Positions 44,701-53,799 of a stretch of DNA of 64,000 nt are shown one piece after another; position 1 is the stretch's first letter, and the number at the start of each line of letters is the position of its first letter. The position numbers and the translations under genes were made by a program. The notes beneath the pieces were generated by a model that had not been told where the DNA came from, ran no database searches, and saw nothing but the letters and a program-made list of their open reading frames with translations. Source of the stretch: Caldilineaceae bacterium. GTDB lineage: Bacteria; Chloroflexota; Anaerolineae; Caldilineales; Caldilineaceae. The stretch is taken from positions 1-64,000 of the forward strand of contig JADLDO010000049.1 in assembly GCA_020846635.1 (NCBI GenBank). The letters are read 5' to 3'.

Positions 44701-46416
44701 GTGATTACACAACCTGACCTCATCGCCGTGGCGCGCGGCGACCGCCCTGCCGACCTGCTGATCCGCGGGGGACGTGTGGTCAATCTCTTTTCGGGCGAGA
44801 TCGAAGAAGTCGATATTGCCGTCGCCGGCAACAAGATTGCTGGCCTGGGTCGTGATTATCACGCGTCCGAAGTGATCGACGCGCGCGGGGCCTTTGTCGT
44901 GCCTGGCCTCATCGACGCCCATGTTCACATTGAGAGCAGCCTCTGCACCCCGGCCCAATTTACCGCGGCCATCCTACCGCGCGGCGTCACCTGCGCCGTC
45001 ATCGACCCGCATGAGATCGCCAATGTAGCAGGCTTGACGGGGATTCGTTTCATGGCCGAAAACAGCCGCCAGTTGCCCTTAACGACGCTGGTGATGGCTT
45101 CCTCCTGTGTACCCGCCTCCACAATGGAAACCAATGGGGCCACACTCACTGCCGACGACCTGGCCGCGCTCCTGCGCGAAGGGATCGTCTATGGCCTGGC
45201 GGAAGTCATGAACTATCCTGCGGTGATCGAGGCAGAACGCGCCGTTCTCGCCAAGATCGCCGCCTTTCGCGGCCATCCGATTGATGGGCACGCGCCGCTG
45301 GTCCGCGGGCGCGCCCTCAACGCCTATATCGCCGCAGGCATCAGCACCGAACACGAATGTATCAGTGTGGCAGAAGCCGCCGAGAAGCTGGCACGCGGTC
45401 TGTATATTCTGATCCGCGAAGCCACCAATGCCCAAAATCTCCAGGCCCTGCTCCCGCTGATCACGCCGCACAACAGTCGCCGCATCTGCTTTTGTACGGA
45501 TGACCGCATTCCACAGGATTTACTGGATCAAGGCTCAATCGACTACATGGTGCGAGCCGCCATCGCCTATGGCATTGACCCCATTGAGGCATTGCGAATG
45601 GCGACCCTCAACAGCGCCGAGTGCTATGGCCTGCGGGATCGCGGGGCAATTGCCCCCGGTCGCGCTGCCGACTTGGTCATTGTCGACGATTTACAGGACT
45701 TCCATGCGCGCCAGGTGATCGCCGGAGGTCGTTTGGTCGCCGAAGATGGGCAACTGCTCCCCTCCGTCGAACTGCCGCCCCTCACAGCCAATCCGGTCGG
45801 TAGCAGCGTCAATGTTGCCTGGAACAACGTCAATTTCGCCATCAAAGCACGCAGCCAACAGATCCGCGTCATCGGCGCGCTCGAAAACCAACTCATTACC
45901 GAAGCCCGCATCCTTGACGCCACAATCATCGATGGCGAGGCTGTGGCAGACCCCGACCGTGATCTCCTTAAGATGGCCGTGATTGAGCGCCACCATGCCC
46001 GCGGCAGCTTTGGCCTGGGCTTTATCCAGGGCATTGGCCTGCAACAAGGGGCGATGGCGGGCAGCGTGGCCCACGACCATCACAACCTCGTCGTGATCGG
46101 TGCCGACGATCTATCCATGATGACCGCAGCCCATGCCGTAGAAGAAATGGGGGGTGGATTGGTGGTCGCTTTGGGTGATCAGATCATGGCGAAGTTACCC
46201 CTCCCCATCGCCGGTCTTATGGGCGACCAGCCAATCCACACGATCGCCGCGGCCTATGCAGCACTGCGCGCCGCGGCCAAAGCGCAAGGATCTCCCCTCA
46301 ATGACCCCTTTATGGCAATGAGCTTTATGGCCCTTGAAGTCATTCCTGAACTCAAATTGACCGACAAAGGACTGGTGGACGTGAACCAGTTTGCGTTAGT
46401 CGATCTCTTTGTCTGA
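44701..46416 (+). CDS. ade: Adenine deaminase
   Basis: A 571-residue amidohydrolase that converts adenine to hypoxanthine and ammonia. It begins at GTG 44701 and has the metal motif LIDAHVHIESSLCTP, then CAVIDPHEIANVAG, the FCTDDRIPQDLL region, and the C-terminal half typical of this family (MAVIERHHARGSFGLGFIQG, VAHDHHNLVVIG, GGGLVVALGD). The length matches the usual Ade. It supports purine salvage; its promoter carries a palindrome that suggests purine-dependent control. It stands alone. Confidence 0.93.
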   Translation: MITQPDLIAVARGDRPADLLIRGGRVVNLFSGEIEEVDIAVAGNKIAGLGRDYHASEVIDARGAFVVPGLIDAHVHIESSLCTPAQFTAAILPRGVTCAVIDPHEIANVAGLTGIRFMAENSRQLPLTTLVMASSCVPASTMETNGATLTADDLAALLREGIVYGLAEVMNYPAVIEAERAVLAKIAAFRGHPIDGHAPLVRGRALNAYIAAGISTEHECISVAEAAEKLARGLYILIREATNAQNLQALLPLITPHNSRRICFCTDDRIPQDLLDQGSIDYMVRAAIAYGIDPIEALRMATLNSAECYGLRDRGAIAPGRAADLVIVDDLQDFHARQVIAGGRLVAEDGQLLPSVELPPLTANPVGSSVNVAWNNVNFAIKARSQQIRVIGALENQLITEARILDATIIDGEAVADPDRDLLKMAVIERHHARGSFGLGFIQGIGLQQGAMAGSVAHDHHNLVVIGADDLSMMTAAHAVEEMGGGLVVALGDQIMAKLPLPIAGLMGDQPIHTIAAAYAALRAAAKAQGSPLNDPFMAMSFMALEVIPELKLTDKGLVDVNQFALVDLFV

Positions 46417-46528
46417 AAATCTCCACTTTCCGCATAGATCGTGTACGATATGCGTTTAGCGTGGCCGATTTCCCGCGCCCAGGAACCAAACCCTGTGACT
46501 GCCCACCTGCTAACCAGGAAGAACAACC

Positions 46529-47722
46529 ATGTTTGAACAATTTACACCTGCTCCACCGGATGCCATTTTGGGCCTGACCGAAGCCTTTCGCAAAGACCCC
46601 AATCCCAACAAAATTAACCTCGGCGTTGGTGTCTATAAGGATGAAACGGGAAATACGCCCATTCTCGCTTCGGTGAAGGAAGCAGAAACGCGCCTGCTCC
46701 AGAGTGAAAAGAGCAAGACCTATTTGCCCATCGACGGCTCACCCGCCTTTAACGCGGCCACGCAGGCATTGCTCTTTGGTCCTGACCATGAGATCATCCG
46801 CAGCCAGCGCGCCGCCACGGCCCAGGCTCCCGGTGGCACAGGGGCCTTACGCGTCGCAGCCGACACCATTGCCAAGTTGATGAAGGGCACGCGCGTCTGG
46901 ATCAGCACCCCCACTTGGCCCAACCACCCCAGCGTCTTTCAATCGGCAGGGCTAGAGGTCAAGAGCTATCCCTACTTCGACGCCCAGAGCAACGATCTCG
47001 ATTTTGATGCGATGCTGGCAGTGCTGAATGAGATTCCTGCGGGCGATGTGCTGCTGTTGCATGGAGCCTGTCACAACCCAACCGGCGTTGACCTCAACCC
47101 CGCCCAATGGCAAGCCGTGGCAGAAGTCGTTACGCGGCGCAAGCTGCTGCCCCTCATCGACTTTGCCTATCAAGGCTTTGCCGACGGCCTCAAGGAGGAC
47201 GCGCTGGGTCTGCATACCATTGCCAACGCAGGCGTCGAATTTCTCGTCGCCAACTCCTATTCCAAAAACTTTGGCCTCTATAACGAGCGTATTGGCGCGC
47301 TCACCCTGGTCGCTAAGGACGAGGAAACGGCGCAAACGCTCTTGAGCCATGTCAAACAGGCGATCCGCGCTAACTTCTCCAATCCCCCTGCCCACGGTAG
47401 CGCGATTGTGGCGACGATCCTCAACGACCCGCAGTTGCGCGCACAATGGGAACGCGAAGTCGGTGAGATGCGTGACCGCATCAACGGCATGAGACACCTC
47501 TTAGTGGAGACGCTCAACGAAAAAGGTGTAGAGCGCGACTTCTCCTTCATCGCCCGCCAGCGCGGCATGTTCTCCTTCTCCGGGCTCAACCCCGATCAGG
47601 TGAAGGCGCTGCGCGATGACTATGCGATCTATATCGTTGGCTCCGGGCGTATCAGCGTCGCCGGCCTCTCTGAAGCCAGCATGGACTATCTCTGCGACGC
47701 CATCGCCGCAGTCTTATCATAA
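46529..47722 (+). CDS. Aspartate/aromatic aminotransferase (class I, AspC/TyrB type)
   Basis: A 397-residue PLP enzyme of fold type I. It has the class-specific start (FEQFTPAPPDAILGLTEAFRKDPNPNKINLGVGVYKDETG), HGACHNPTGVDLN, DFAYQGF, the PLP lysine in NSYSKNFGLYNERIGAL, and the final substrate-binding Arg in GSGRISVAGL. This is the gamma-proteobacterial/eukaryotic-type aspartate or aromatic aminotransferase; which amino acid is preferred cannot be told. A different aminotransferase follows. A GGAAGAAC-type site precedes the ATG. Confidence 0.92.
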   Translation: MFEQFTPAPPDAILGLTEAFRKDPNPNKINLGVGVYKDETGNTPILASVKEAETRLLQSEKSKTYLPIDGSPAFNAATQALLFGPDHEIIRSQRAATAQAPGGTGALRVAADTIAKLMKGTRVWISTPTWPNHPSVFQSAGLEVKSYPYFDAQSNDLDFDAMLAVLNEIPAGDVLLLHGACHNPTGVDLNPAQWQAVAEVVTRRKLLPLIDFAYQGFADGLKEDALGLHTIANAGVEFLVANSYSKNFGLYNERIGALTLVAKDEETAQTLLSHVKQAIRANFSNPPAHGSAIVATILNDPQLRAQWEREVGEMRDRINGMRHLLVETLNEKGVERDFSFIARQRGMFSFSGLNPDQVKALRDDYAIYIVGSGRISVAGLSEASMDYLCDAIAAVLS

Positions 47723-47798
47723 AGGATGAGGGATGAAGGATGAATTATGAAAGACAGGCTATCCTTCATCCTTCATCCTTCATAACTCATCCCTTTTT
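47722..47798 (+). terminator. Repeat-built terminator between the aminotransferase genes
   Basis: The gap carries several GGATGA units followed by their reverse complements (TTCATCC three times) and then six T. The arms form a long, register-shifting stem, and the T-run makes it an intrinsic terminator on the + strand. Confidence 0.7.
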
Positions 47799-47815
47799 TA
47801 CCCTCTGAGGAACCA

Positions 47816-48988
47816 ATGAAGAACCTATCCCATCTGATCGAAAGCGTACCCGCATCGCCGACGACCCTCATGATGCAAAAGGGCCGCGAACTGGCCGCCG
47901 CGGGCAAGGATATTGTCAACCTGGCAGGGGGTGAGCCGGATTTCAACACGCCCCAACACATTATCGACGCAGGCTATCGGGCCATCCTTGCGGGGGACAC
48001 CCACTACCCGCCCTCCTTTGGCACACCCGACCTGCTGGCAGCCATCGTTGCCAAGCTCAAGCGCGAAAACAATGTCCACCACATCACGCCCAACCAAATC
48101 GTCGTGACCCCCGGCGGCAAATGGGCCATCTACGTTACCCTGGCAGTAACGCTCAACCCAGGCGACGAGGTCTTGGTACTAGACCCGTCGTGGGTCAGCT
48201 ATGCGCCCATGGTGGAACTCAACAAGGGCGTGCCTGTGCGCGTGCCCCTGCCCAGCAGTGACAACTTCACGATTACACGCGAACTTCTGGAGCGCTACAT
48301 CACACCGCGCACCCAGTTGATCATGGTCAACAGCCCCAACAATCCAACCGGACGCGTCTTGACACGCGCCGAGATCGACGCGCTCGTCCAGGTGGCAACC
48401 GAGCATGACCTCTATGTTATGAGCGACGAAATTTACGAGCATATTCTCTTTGACGGTGCTGTTCATACCAGCCTCGCCGCCGAACCGGGCATGGCCGAGC
48501 GCACCATCATCGTCAACGGCTTTAGCAAAGCCTATGCCATGACCGGCTGGCGTCTGGCCTGGCTGGCTGGCCCTGCGCCCGTGATCAAGTTGGCGCGCAC
48601 CTACCAGACGCAGACGGTCACTTCTGCCGCCAGCTTCACAATGGCAGCCGGGGCGGCGGCGCTCAACGGTCCGCAAGATGCTGTCCACGCCATGACGGCA
48701 GCCTATGCCGAGCGGCGCAAGTTTGTTTTAGATGCGCTGGAGGAGATTCCGGGGATCGAATGTGCCCCCATCGAGGGGGCCTTCTATGTCTTCCCCAAGT
48801 TCACAGCAACCCAAAAGAATTCTCTGGAGATTGCCAATATCCTGTTAGAAAAGGCGCTGATCGCCTCCACCCCAGGCATCGCGTTTGGCGCTGCGGGCGA
48901 AGGTCACATTCGCTTTAGCATTGCAACCCATATGCACGACCTAGAGCGCATGGTGGATCGTCTCGCCCAACTGGTCCCCACCCTATAG
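47816..48988 (+). CDS. Class I/II (AspB-like) aminotransferase
   Basis: A 390-residue PLP enzyme of the thermophile-type aspartate aminotransferase group: NLAGGEPDFNTPQHI, YPPSFGTPDLLAAI, NSPNNPTGRVLTRAE, DEIYEHI, the PLP lysine in VNGFSKAYAMTGWRLAW, and the substrate Arg in GHIRFSIAT. It is a different subfamily from the gene just upstream, so the two are not recent copies. The specific substrates (aspartate, prephenate, alanine) are open. It is followed after 11 bases by a TSUP transporter gene. Confidence 0.92.
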   Translation: MKNLSHLIESVPASPTTLMMQKGRELAAAGKDIVNLAGGEPDFNTPQHIIDAGYRAILAGDTHYPPSFGTPDLLAAIVAKLKRENNVHHITPNQIVVTPGGKWAIYVTLAVTLNPGDEVLVLDPSWVSYAPMVELNKGVPVRVPLPSSDNFTITRELLERYITPRTQLIMVNSPNNPTGRVLTRAEIDALVQVATEHDLYVMSDEIYEHILFDGAVHTSLAAEPGMAERTIIVNGFSKAYAMTGWRLAWLAGPAPVIKLARTYQTQTVTSAASFTMAAGAAALNGPQDAVHAMTAAYAERRKFVLDALEEIPGIECAPIEGAFYVFPKFTATQKNSLEIANILLEKALIASTPGIAFGAAGEGHIRFSIATHMHDLERMVDRLAQLVPTL

Positions 48989-48999
48989 GCGGTAAATCA

Positions 49000-49791
49000 A
49001 TGTTAGACTGGTATATCTATCCGCTGGCGATTCTCGCCGGAATCCTGGCAGGCATCGTCAACACTCTGGCGGGCTCCGGCTCGCTGATTACGCTGCCGAT
49101 GTTGGTCTTTCTGGGGCTGCCTTCCAATGTCGCCAATGCCACCAATCGTGTCGGCGTGGTCATGCAGAACATTGTTGGCGCAACCACCTTCTATCGCAGC
49201 GGCAAACTCAACCTCAGCAGCAGCCATTGGCTGATCATCGCCGCAATTCCCGGAGCCCTTACCGGGGCCTGGGCTGCCTCCAGCCTGGGTGAAGCCCAGA
49301 TGGACATCATCATTGGTGTCATTATGGTCGTGATGCTCTTTGTCATTCTCTTTGAGCCGGAGAAATGGCTGCGCCAACACTCAGAGGTGAGCGAAGGGCG
49401 ACCCAGTATCTGGATTCTCTTAATTTTCATCGGGATTGGTTTCTATGGTGGCTTTATCCAGGCCAGCGTGGGTGTGCTGACCCTGGCTGCGCTGGTCTTG
49501 GGGATGAACTACAGCCTCGCCCATGCCAACGCCATCAAGTTGATCTTGGTCCTTGTGGTGACGCTGGTGGCGATGGTGGTCTTTGTCAACGAAAACTTGA
49601 TTGAGTGGGGGCCGGGGCTGTTGGTGGCATTGGGACAAAGCATCGGCGCGTGGCTGGCGGCTCGCTTTGCCACGCGCAGCCAAAACGCCGCCATCTGGAC
49701 GCGGCGGTTGCTCATTGCCGTCGTCGTCATCGCCATCTTCCAATTCTTCGGCCTCCTCGACTATATCCTGGCCGCGGTCGGGTTAGCCTAA
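49000..49791 (+). CDS. TSUP (TauE/SafE) family membrane transporter
   Basis: A 263-residue membrane protein with about eight helices in two related halves. The family marks are LAGIVNTLAGSGSLITLPMLVFLGLPSNVANATNRVGV and the second-half IGIGFYGGFIQASVGVLTLAAL. TSUP proteins move sulfite, sulfoacetate or other organic anions. It is probably cotranscribed with the aminotransferase; the cargo is unknown. Confidence 0.9.
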   Translation: MLDWYIYPLAILAGILAGIVNTLAGSGSLITLPMLVFLGLPSNVANATNRVGVVMQNIVGATTFYRSGKLNLSSSHWLIIAAIPGALTGAWAASSLGEAQMDIIIGVIMVVMLFVILFEPEKWLRQHSEVSEGRPSIWILLIFIGIGFYGGFIQASVGVLTLAALVLGMNYSLAHANAIKLILVLVVTLVAMVVFVNENLIEWGPGLLVALGQSIGAWLAARFATRSQNAAIWTRRLLIAVVVIAIFQFFGLLDYILAAVGLA

Positions 49792-49794
49792 GGA

Positions 49795-49857
49795 AAAAAA
49801 TATCTCGCCGGGAGCCGCAGAGAGGGGAGATATTCTCTCTGCGGCTCCCGGCGAGAT
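49795..49857 (-). terminator. Perfect 23-bp hairpin terminator between convergent genes
   Basis: Arms 49802-49824 and 49835-49857 are perfectly complementary (ATCTCGCCGGGAGCCGCAGA plus GAG, 23 bases), with a 10-base loop. On the minus strand a run of T follows, so it ends the TerC gene transcript. One arm has a diverged copy at 43067-43094, so this may be a dispersed repeat used as a terminator. Confidence 0.8.
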
Positions 49858-49862
49858 GCCCC

Positions 49863-50711
49863 CTAGCCCCTCTCTCTGCCGCCTTCCGCCTCTACCCCAC
49901 TCCAAGAACGCAAGGTGACGACCTGCTTGACGAGCGTCATGCCTCGATGAAGCATGCGCCGGACCCAGTGTACCAGCGGGTGCAGCCAGCGCATCGGCGA
50001 CCAATGCGCGTAGAGCAGCGCCAGCCCCAAGATGCTGAGCGAGACAACAAACTGGACTGCCGCCGGAATCTCAAGGTCCAGCCACTGCTCCAGACAGAAG
50101 CGCAGGCCAATGACCAGCACCAGCACATAAGCTGCATGCAGCAGAACCGGCTCACGATCCACCATGATCGAGAAAAATCCCGCAGCCCACCGCAGCGCCA
50201 AAATCCCTAATCCGACACCGACAAGCACGACCCAAATCTGATCTGAGAGGGCGACTGCCGCCACCACGTTATCCAGACTAAAGACCAGATCGGCCAATTC
50301 TACCATCAGTACCACATGCCAGAACCCTTGAAGCTGTGTTCTCGAGTCCGCATGATCATCACCGGCGTCTAGCTCTCCAGGCATCGCCAGATGCTCAATG
50401 CCCAAGTAGATGAGGTAGGCCCCGCCCACGAGTTGCAGCCACGGATAGCGCACAATCTGATGCGCAACCATCAACATCGTGCCTCGGCCTAGATACGCAC
50501 CCAGCAGCCCGACTTTGAGGGCTGCCATCTGCTGTCCCCCCAACAGCGGGTCGAGCATGTGACCTAATCCTCGCAGCCATGAAGGCCAGGGGATCGGCTC
50601 ATCCATCGACAGAGGGGCAACCATCGCGCCCAGGACAGCCGCGTTGTCGATGGAAAGAAGCCCTTCGAGAAGGATCAATTGGATAATGATAAACAGCCAT
50701 GTGAGTTCCAT
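49863..50711 (-). CDS. TerC-family membrane protein
   Basis: A 282-residue membrane protein with about seven helices. Two conserved acidic motifs mark the family: EGLLSIDNAAVLGAMV near the start and MVELADLVFSLDNVVAAVAL in the middle. TerC proteins are linked to tellurite resistance and, in better-studied members, manganese export. The upstream region was checked for a yybP-ykoY manganese riboswitch without a convincing match. The tail is basic and cytoplasmic. Confidence 0.88.
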   Translation of the reverse strand: MELTWLFIIIQLILLEGLLSIDNAAVLGAMVAPLSMDEPIPWPSWLRGLGHMLDPLLGGQQMAALKVGLLGAYLGRGTMLMVAHQIVRYPWLQLVGGAYLIYLGIEHLAMPGELDAGDDHADSRTQLQGFWHVVLMVELADLVFSLDNVVAAVALSDQIWVVLVGVGLGILALRWAAGFFSIMVDREPVLLHAAYVLVLVIGLRFCLEQWLDLEIPAAVQFVVSLSILGLALLYAHWSPMRWLHPLVHWVRRMLHRGMTLVKQVVTLRSWSGVEAEGGRERG

Positions 50712-50847
50712 GTGAGGTTACCGCCATAGAATAAACCGCGAGGAAAGCAAGGATCAGCTACTTCATGCCCGAATCACCGTGGCTGATCGCCCGGTTATTA
50801 TCCTCCCTCAATCCGTAGCGGGCAAATGCTGCAACAAGATGAGAACA

Positions 50848-50876
50848 AAAAAGGGCCGGCGAAATCGCCAGCCCTC
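50848..50876 (-). terminator. Intrinsic terminator of the DUF4349 gene
   Basis: On the minus strand AGGGCTGGCG-ATTT-CGCCGGCCCT (one G-U pair) is followed by six T. Confidence 0.85.
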
Positions 50877-50908
50877 TCTTCATCAGTAACTACCCAACAA
50901 CCGCCCCC

Positions 50909-51844
50909 TTACGCGCTGGGCGCAGGAGGTGGGGCCGACGCCAACCGCGGCTTGGGCTTGCTCAGCTTGCGCAAAACCCAGCGCAGCAGCCAGGCCGCAA
51001 TGGCAAGCGGGATCAAGGCTAAAATCAACAACGGCAGAACAAAGAGGCCAAACCAGATCAGCATATTACCCAACACCTGTACCGCGCTCACCAGCGCACG
51101 CTGGGCCTCACGAGCCACACCAGCGGGTCGCCAACCTTCCTCGACCACCGGCAGGTTCGCCGAATCGGGAGTCAACGTCACATCAATTGTTGACAGTGAG
51201 ATCAGGTTGTCCCACATATTCTTGCGCCCGCGCAGGGTCTCAATCTCGCCACGCACCTCGGTCAGCGTGCGATAGACTGACATGATATCCTCAGAGGTCG
51301 AGTTAGGACGTTCGCGCACCTCCTCCAACATGGCAAGCAACTCCTGCTCCGTCGCCTCCAAATTGCGAATCTGCGCGTCGACATCACTGTATTGGTCGGT
51401 CACATCTTCGCGATTGAGCGAACGCGAATCGACCGTCACCGCCAGTTCAGCCAATGCGTCCAGCGCCGCCTCTAAATTCTCCGACGGCACGCGCAACGTG
51501 ATTGTGCCACGCAGCGCCTCGCCGCTGCCCCAAGTCGAGCGATACAAATTGGAGGTAGAGACATAGCCACCCAACCCCTCCATCAATGTACCGATCTCAT
51601 CCACTGCGGCTTGTGTGTCTGCCACCACAAGTTCCAAGCTGGCGCGGGCGATAATCTTGCGATTGCTTTCAGCCGTACCATCGCTGCCTGGCGCCTGTGC
51701 AACCGCATCATTGCTCGACGCGCTCCCTGCAGCGGGCGCGGCGCTTTCATTTGACATAGGGCTTGCCGCACTACACGCTGCCAACAGCAGCGCGCTCACA
51801 ATCCAAAGCCCAACAGCCCACTGCCGGATTCCCTTACTCTTCAT
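50909..51844 (-). CDS. DUF4349 lipoprotein
   Basis: A 311-residue exported lipoprotein: a signal peptide with lipobox LLAAC, a Ser/Ala-rich linker (25-60), then the DUF4349 domain (about 62-285). The domain contains strands (IIARASLELVVADTQAAVDEI), GGYVSTSNLYRS, a long coiled coil (DVTDQYSDVDAQIRNLEATEQELLAMLEEV to LTEVRGEIETLRGRKNMWDN), and a C-terminal membrane helix (MLIWFGLFVLPLLILALIPLAIAAWLL) with a basic end. The function of the family is unknown; it may act as an envelope sensor. It stands alone. Confidence 0.9.
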   Translation of the reverse strand: MKSKGIRQWAVGLWIVSALLLAACSAASPMSNESAAPAAGSASSNDAVAQAPGSDGTAESNRKIIARASLELVVADTQAAVDEIGTLMEGLGGYVSTSNLYRSTWGSGEALRGTITLRVPSENLEAALDALAELAVTVDSRSLNREDVTDQYSDVDAQIRNLEATEQELLAMLEEVRERPNSTSEDIMSVYRTLTEVRGEIETLRGRKNMWDNLISLSTIDVTLTPDSANLPVVEEGWRPAGVAREAQRALVSAVQVLGNMLIWFGLFVLPLLILALIPLAIAAWLLRWVLRKLSKPKPRLASAPPPAPSA

Positions 51845-52118
51845 TTCTCTCCTCTGTGATGTTAGCCTGATGTTAACCTTTAAGTAGATTGCACCATGAA
51901 AATTGACTAGACCTTGTCACCCCGTAGGGGTCTATCTGGAGTACGTTGGCAGAGAGATGCCTACGGCATGACGTCGCCTGGTTTTACTATCATATAGTCA
52001 CTTACCTGAATCGTCCCATACACCCTATTATACGAAAAAAGTTCTCAAAATGCTCCGGGACATTTGTATGATTGTCACGCCAATTCGCATGGCACAGCAA
52101 TAATGATACAATATCGTC
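51845..52118. other. Intergenic gap with leaderless promoter
   Basis: A 274-base divergent gap. A small CCCC/GGGG hairpin lies near 51919-51930. On the + strand TTCGCA (52084-52089) and TACAAT (52107-52112) are 17 bases apart, and the next gene's ATG begins exactly 7 bases after the -10 box, as expected for a leaderless mRNA. Confidence 0.45.
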
Positions 52119-53405
52119 ATGACAACCACCACACACCTACCTACGTCTGATCCGCTCCCAGTTCCTGCCTCAGTGCGCCGCCGCTTGGTCTATATGCTTT
52201 TCGCGGGCCAAAGCCTCTTTAGCGCAGCCCAAATCATCACCTTCGGCATCCTGCCTATCGTAGTAGTGCAGTTAGGACGCAGCGACGCGGTGGCGGGGCT
52301 GCCTGCTACCGTCACCCTCATTGGGCGCGCCGTCGCAGCCTATCCCGTTGGTTGGCTCATGGATAAAGTTGGGCGGCGCTTTGGCCTTTCCCTGGGCTTT
52401 TTGCTCTGCACAATCGGCACCGTTCTTTCTGCCCTAGCCATCGGTTGGGAATCGTTGTTCGGCCTTCTGCTGGGCGTATTGATCGCCGGGATGGGGCGCG
52501 GCATCGGCGAGCAGGCGCGCTTTGCGGCTGCCGAAGTAGAAACGTCCGACCGCCGCGCCAAAGCCATTGGCCTGGTCGTCTTTGCCGGTACCATTGGGGC
52601 TGTCGTGGGTCCGCGTCTCCTGGCTCCTGCCGAGCAACTTGCCATTCGCTTCGGCATCATGGGCGAAATGGGCCCCTTCCTTGTCGGTGCGTTTCTCTTT
52701 TATCTTGCCTTTATGGTAACCGCGCTTTTCTTGCGCCCCGATCCCATGCTTGTGGGCCGCGCGCTGGAAGCGGAGTTGCCCAAACCCGTTGATGACGTGC
52801 CCGAAGATGCCCGCCCCTTACGCACTATCTTTGCCGACTGGAATGTTCGCCTTTCCCTCATTTCGATGACCGTAGGCCAACTGGTAATGACCACCATCAT
52901 GGTGATCACACCACTGCACATGGCAAAGCTCACCTATACCACGGATGACATTGGTTGGGTGCTGATGGCGCATACGCTGGGCATGTTTGGCCTTGCGGGT
53001 CTCACCGGCTGGCTGATCGACCGCACCAGTGCCACGCTCATGATCGGCGTGGGCGGGTTGGTCTTGATCCTTGCTGCCATCCTGACACCCCTAGCCTCGA
53101 ATCTATGGCTGCTCTCTGCTTCGCTCTTTCTCTTGGGGCTTGGCTGGAATTTCTGCTTTGTGGCCGGTTCGACGCTGCTTTCAGCCGCACTCAAGCCTGT
53201 TGAACGCGGGCGCGTGCAAGGGGCCAGCGAAACCATGATCTCGCTGGCATCGGGTATCGGCAGTTTGAGCGTCGGTGCGCTCTTTACCTATGGCGGCATT
53301 GTCGGTATCAGTGCCGGAGGGCTGCTCTTTAGCCTCGTGCTGCTGGTGGCGATGCTCTGGATCGTACGACAGCGCCCCAACGCAGTCGCTCTCAGTGGAG
53401 ACTAA
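52119..53405 (+). CDS. MFS transporter
   Basis: A 428-residue permease with 12 predicted membrane helices. The first half has the MFS loop motif between helices 2 and 3 (GWLMDKVGRRFGLSLGF), and the second half its counterpart (GWLIDRTSATLMIGVGG); a charged central loop joins them (about 210-235). MFS proteins use ion gradients to import or export small molecules; the cargo is unknown. The predicted promoter makes the mRNA leaderless. An MmcQ/YjbR gene follows after 4 bases and is probably cotranscribed. Confidence 0.9.
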   Translation: MTTTTHLPTSDPLPVPASVRRRLVYMLFAGQSLFSAAQIITFGILPIVVVQLGRSDAVAGLPATVTLIGRAVAAYPVGWLMDKVGRRFGLSLGFLLCTIGTVLSALAIGWESLFGLLLGVLIAGMGRGIGEQARFAAAEVETSDRRAKAIGLVVFAGTIGAVVGPRLLAPAEQLAIRFGIMGEMGPFLVGAFLFYLAFMVTALFLRPDPMLVGRALEAELPKPVDDVPEDARPLRTIFADWNVRLSLISMTVGQLVMTTIMVITPLHMAKLTYTTDDIGWVLMAHTLGMFGLAGLTGWLIDRTSATLMIGVGGLVLILAAILTPLASNLWLLSASLFLLGLGWNFCFVAGSTLLSAALKPVERGRVQGASETMISLASGIGSLSVGALFTYGGIVGISAGGLLFSLVLLVAMLWIVRQRPNAVALSGD

Positions 53406-53409
53406 CGCC

Positions 53410-53790
53410 ATGACCCTGGAGGAACTCTGCGCGACGCTCCTGGCCTATCCTGAAGCGCGCGAGGAAGAACCCTTTGGCCCTGGCGCGCTGGTCTATAAGG
53501 TGCGCGGCAAAATGTTTGCCCTGGTTTCGCCGGAGCCTCCCCTCTCGGTCAGCCTCAAATGCAACCCCATCTTGGCAACCATGCTGCGCGATACCTACCC
53601 CGCTGTGAAACCGGGCTATCACCTCAACAAACAGCACTGGAACACCGTCGTGGTGGATGGCTCCATCCCCGACAGCGAAATCCTCGAATGGATCGCCCAC
53701 TCCTATGAGCTAGTGGTCAAAGGGCTGCCCAAGCGTGACCGCGAGGGGCTGGCACAGAAGCAGGGGGATTCTTCACTACGTTCAGAATGA
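53410..53790 (+). CDS. MmcQ/YjbR family protein
   Basis: A 126-residue protein from ATG 53410 behind a short upstream overlap with the MFS frame. It carries the family signature: EEEPFGPGALVYKVRGKMFAL, VSLKCNPILATMLRDTYPAVKPGYHLNKQHWNTVVVDGS, and HSYELVVKGLPK. The fold is CyaY-like and is suggested to bind DNA, but the role is unknown. It is convergent with pnkp, 9 bases away. Confidence 0.9.
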   Translation: MTLEELCATLLAYPEAREEEPFGPGALVYKVRGKMFALVSPEPPLSVSLKCNPILATMLRDTYPAVKPGYHLNKQHWNTVVVDGSIPDSEILEWIAHSYELVVKGLPKRDREGLAQKQGDSSLRSE

Positions 53791-53799
53791 CGCGGCAGG

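Noticed and set aside
50712-50820. yybP-ykoY manganese riboswitch upstream of the TerC gene
   Set aside because: The leader lacks the conserved blocks of the aptamer as far as I can see by eye; an Infernal scan would settle it.
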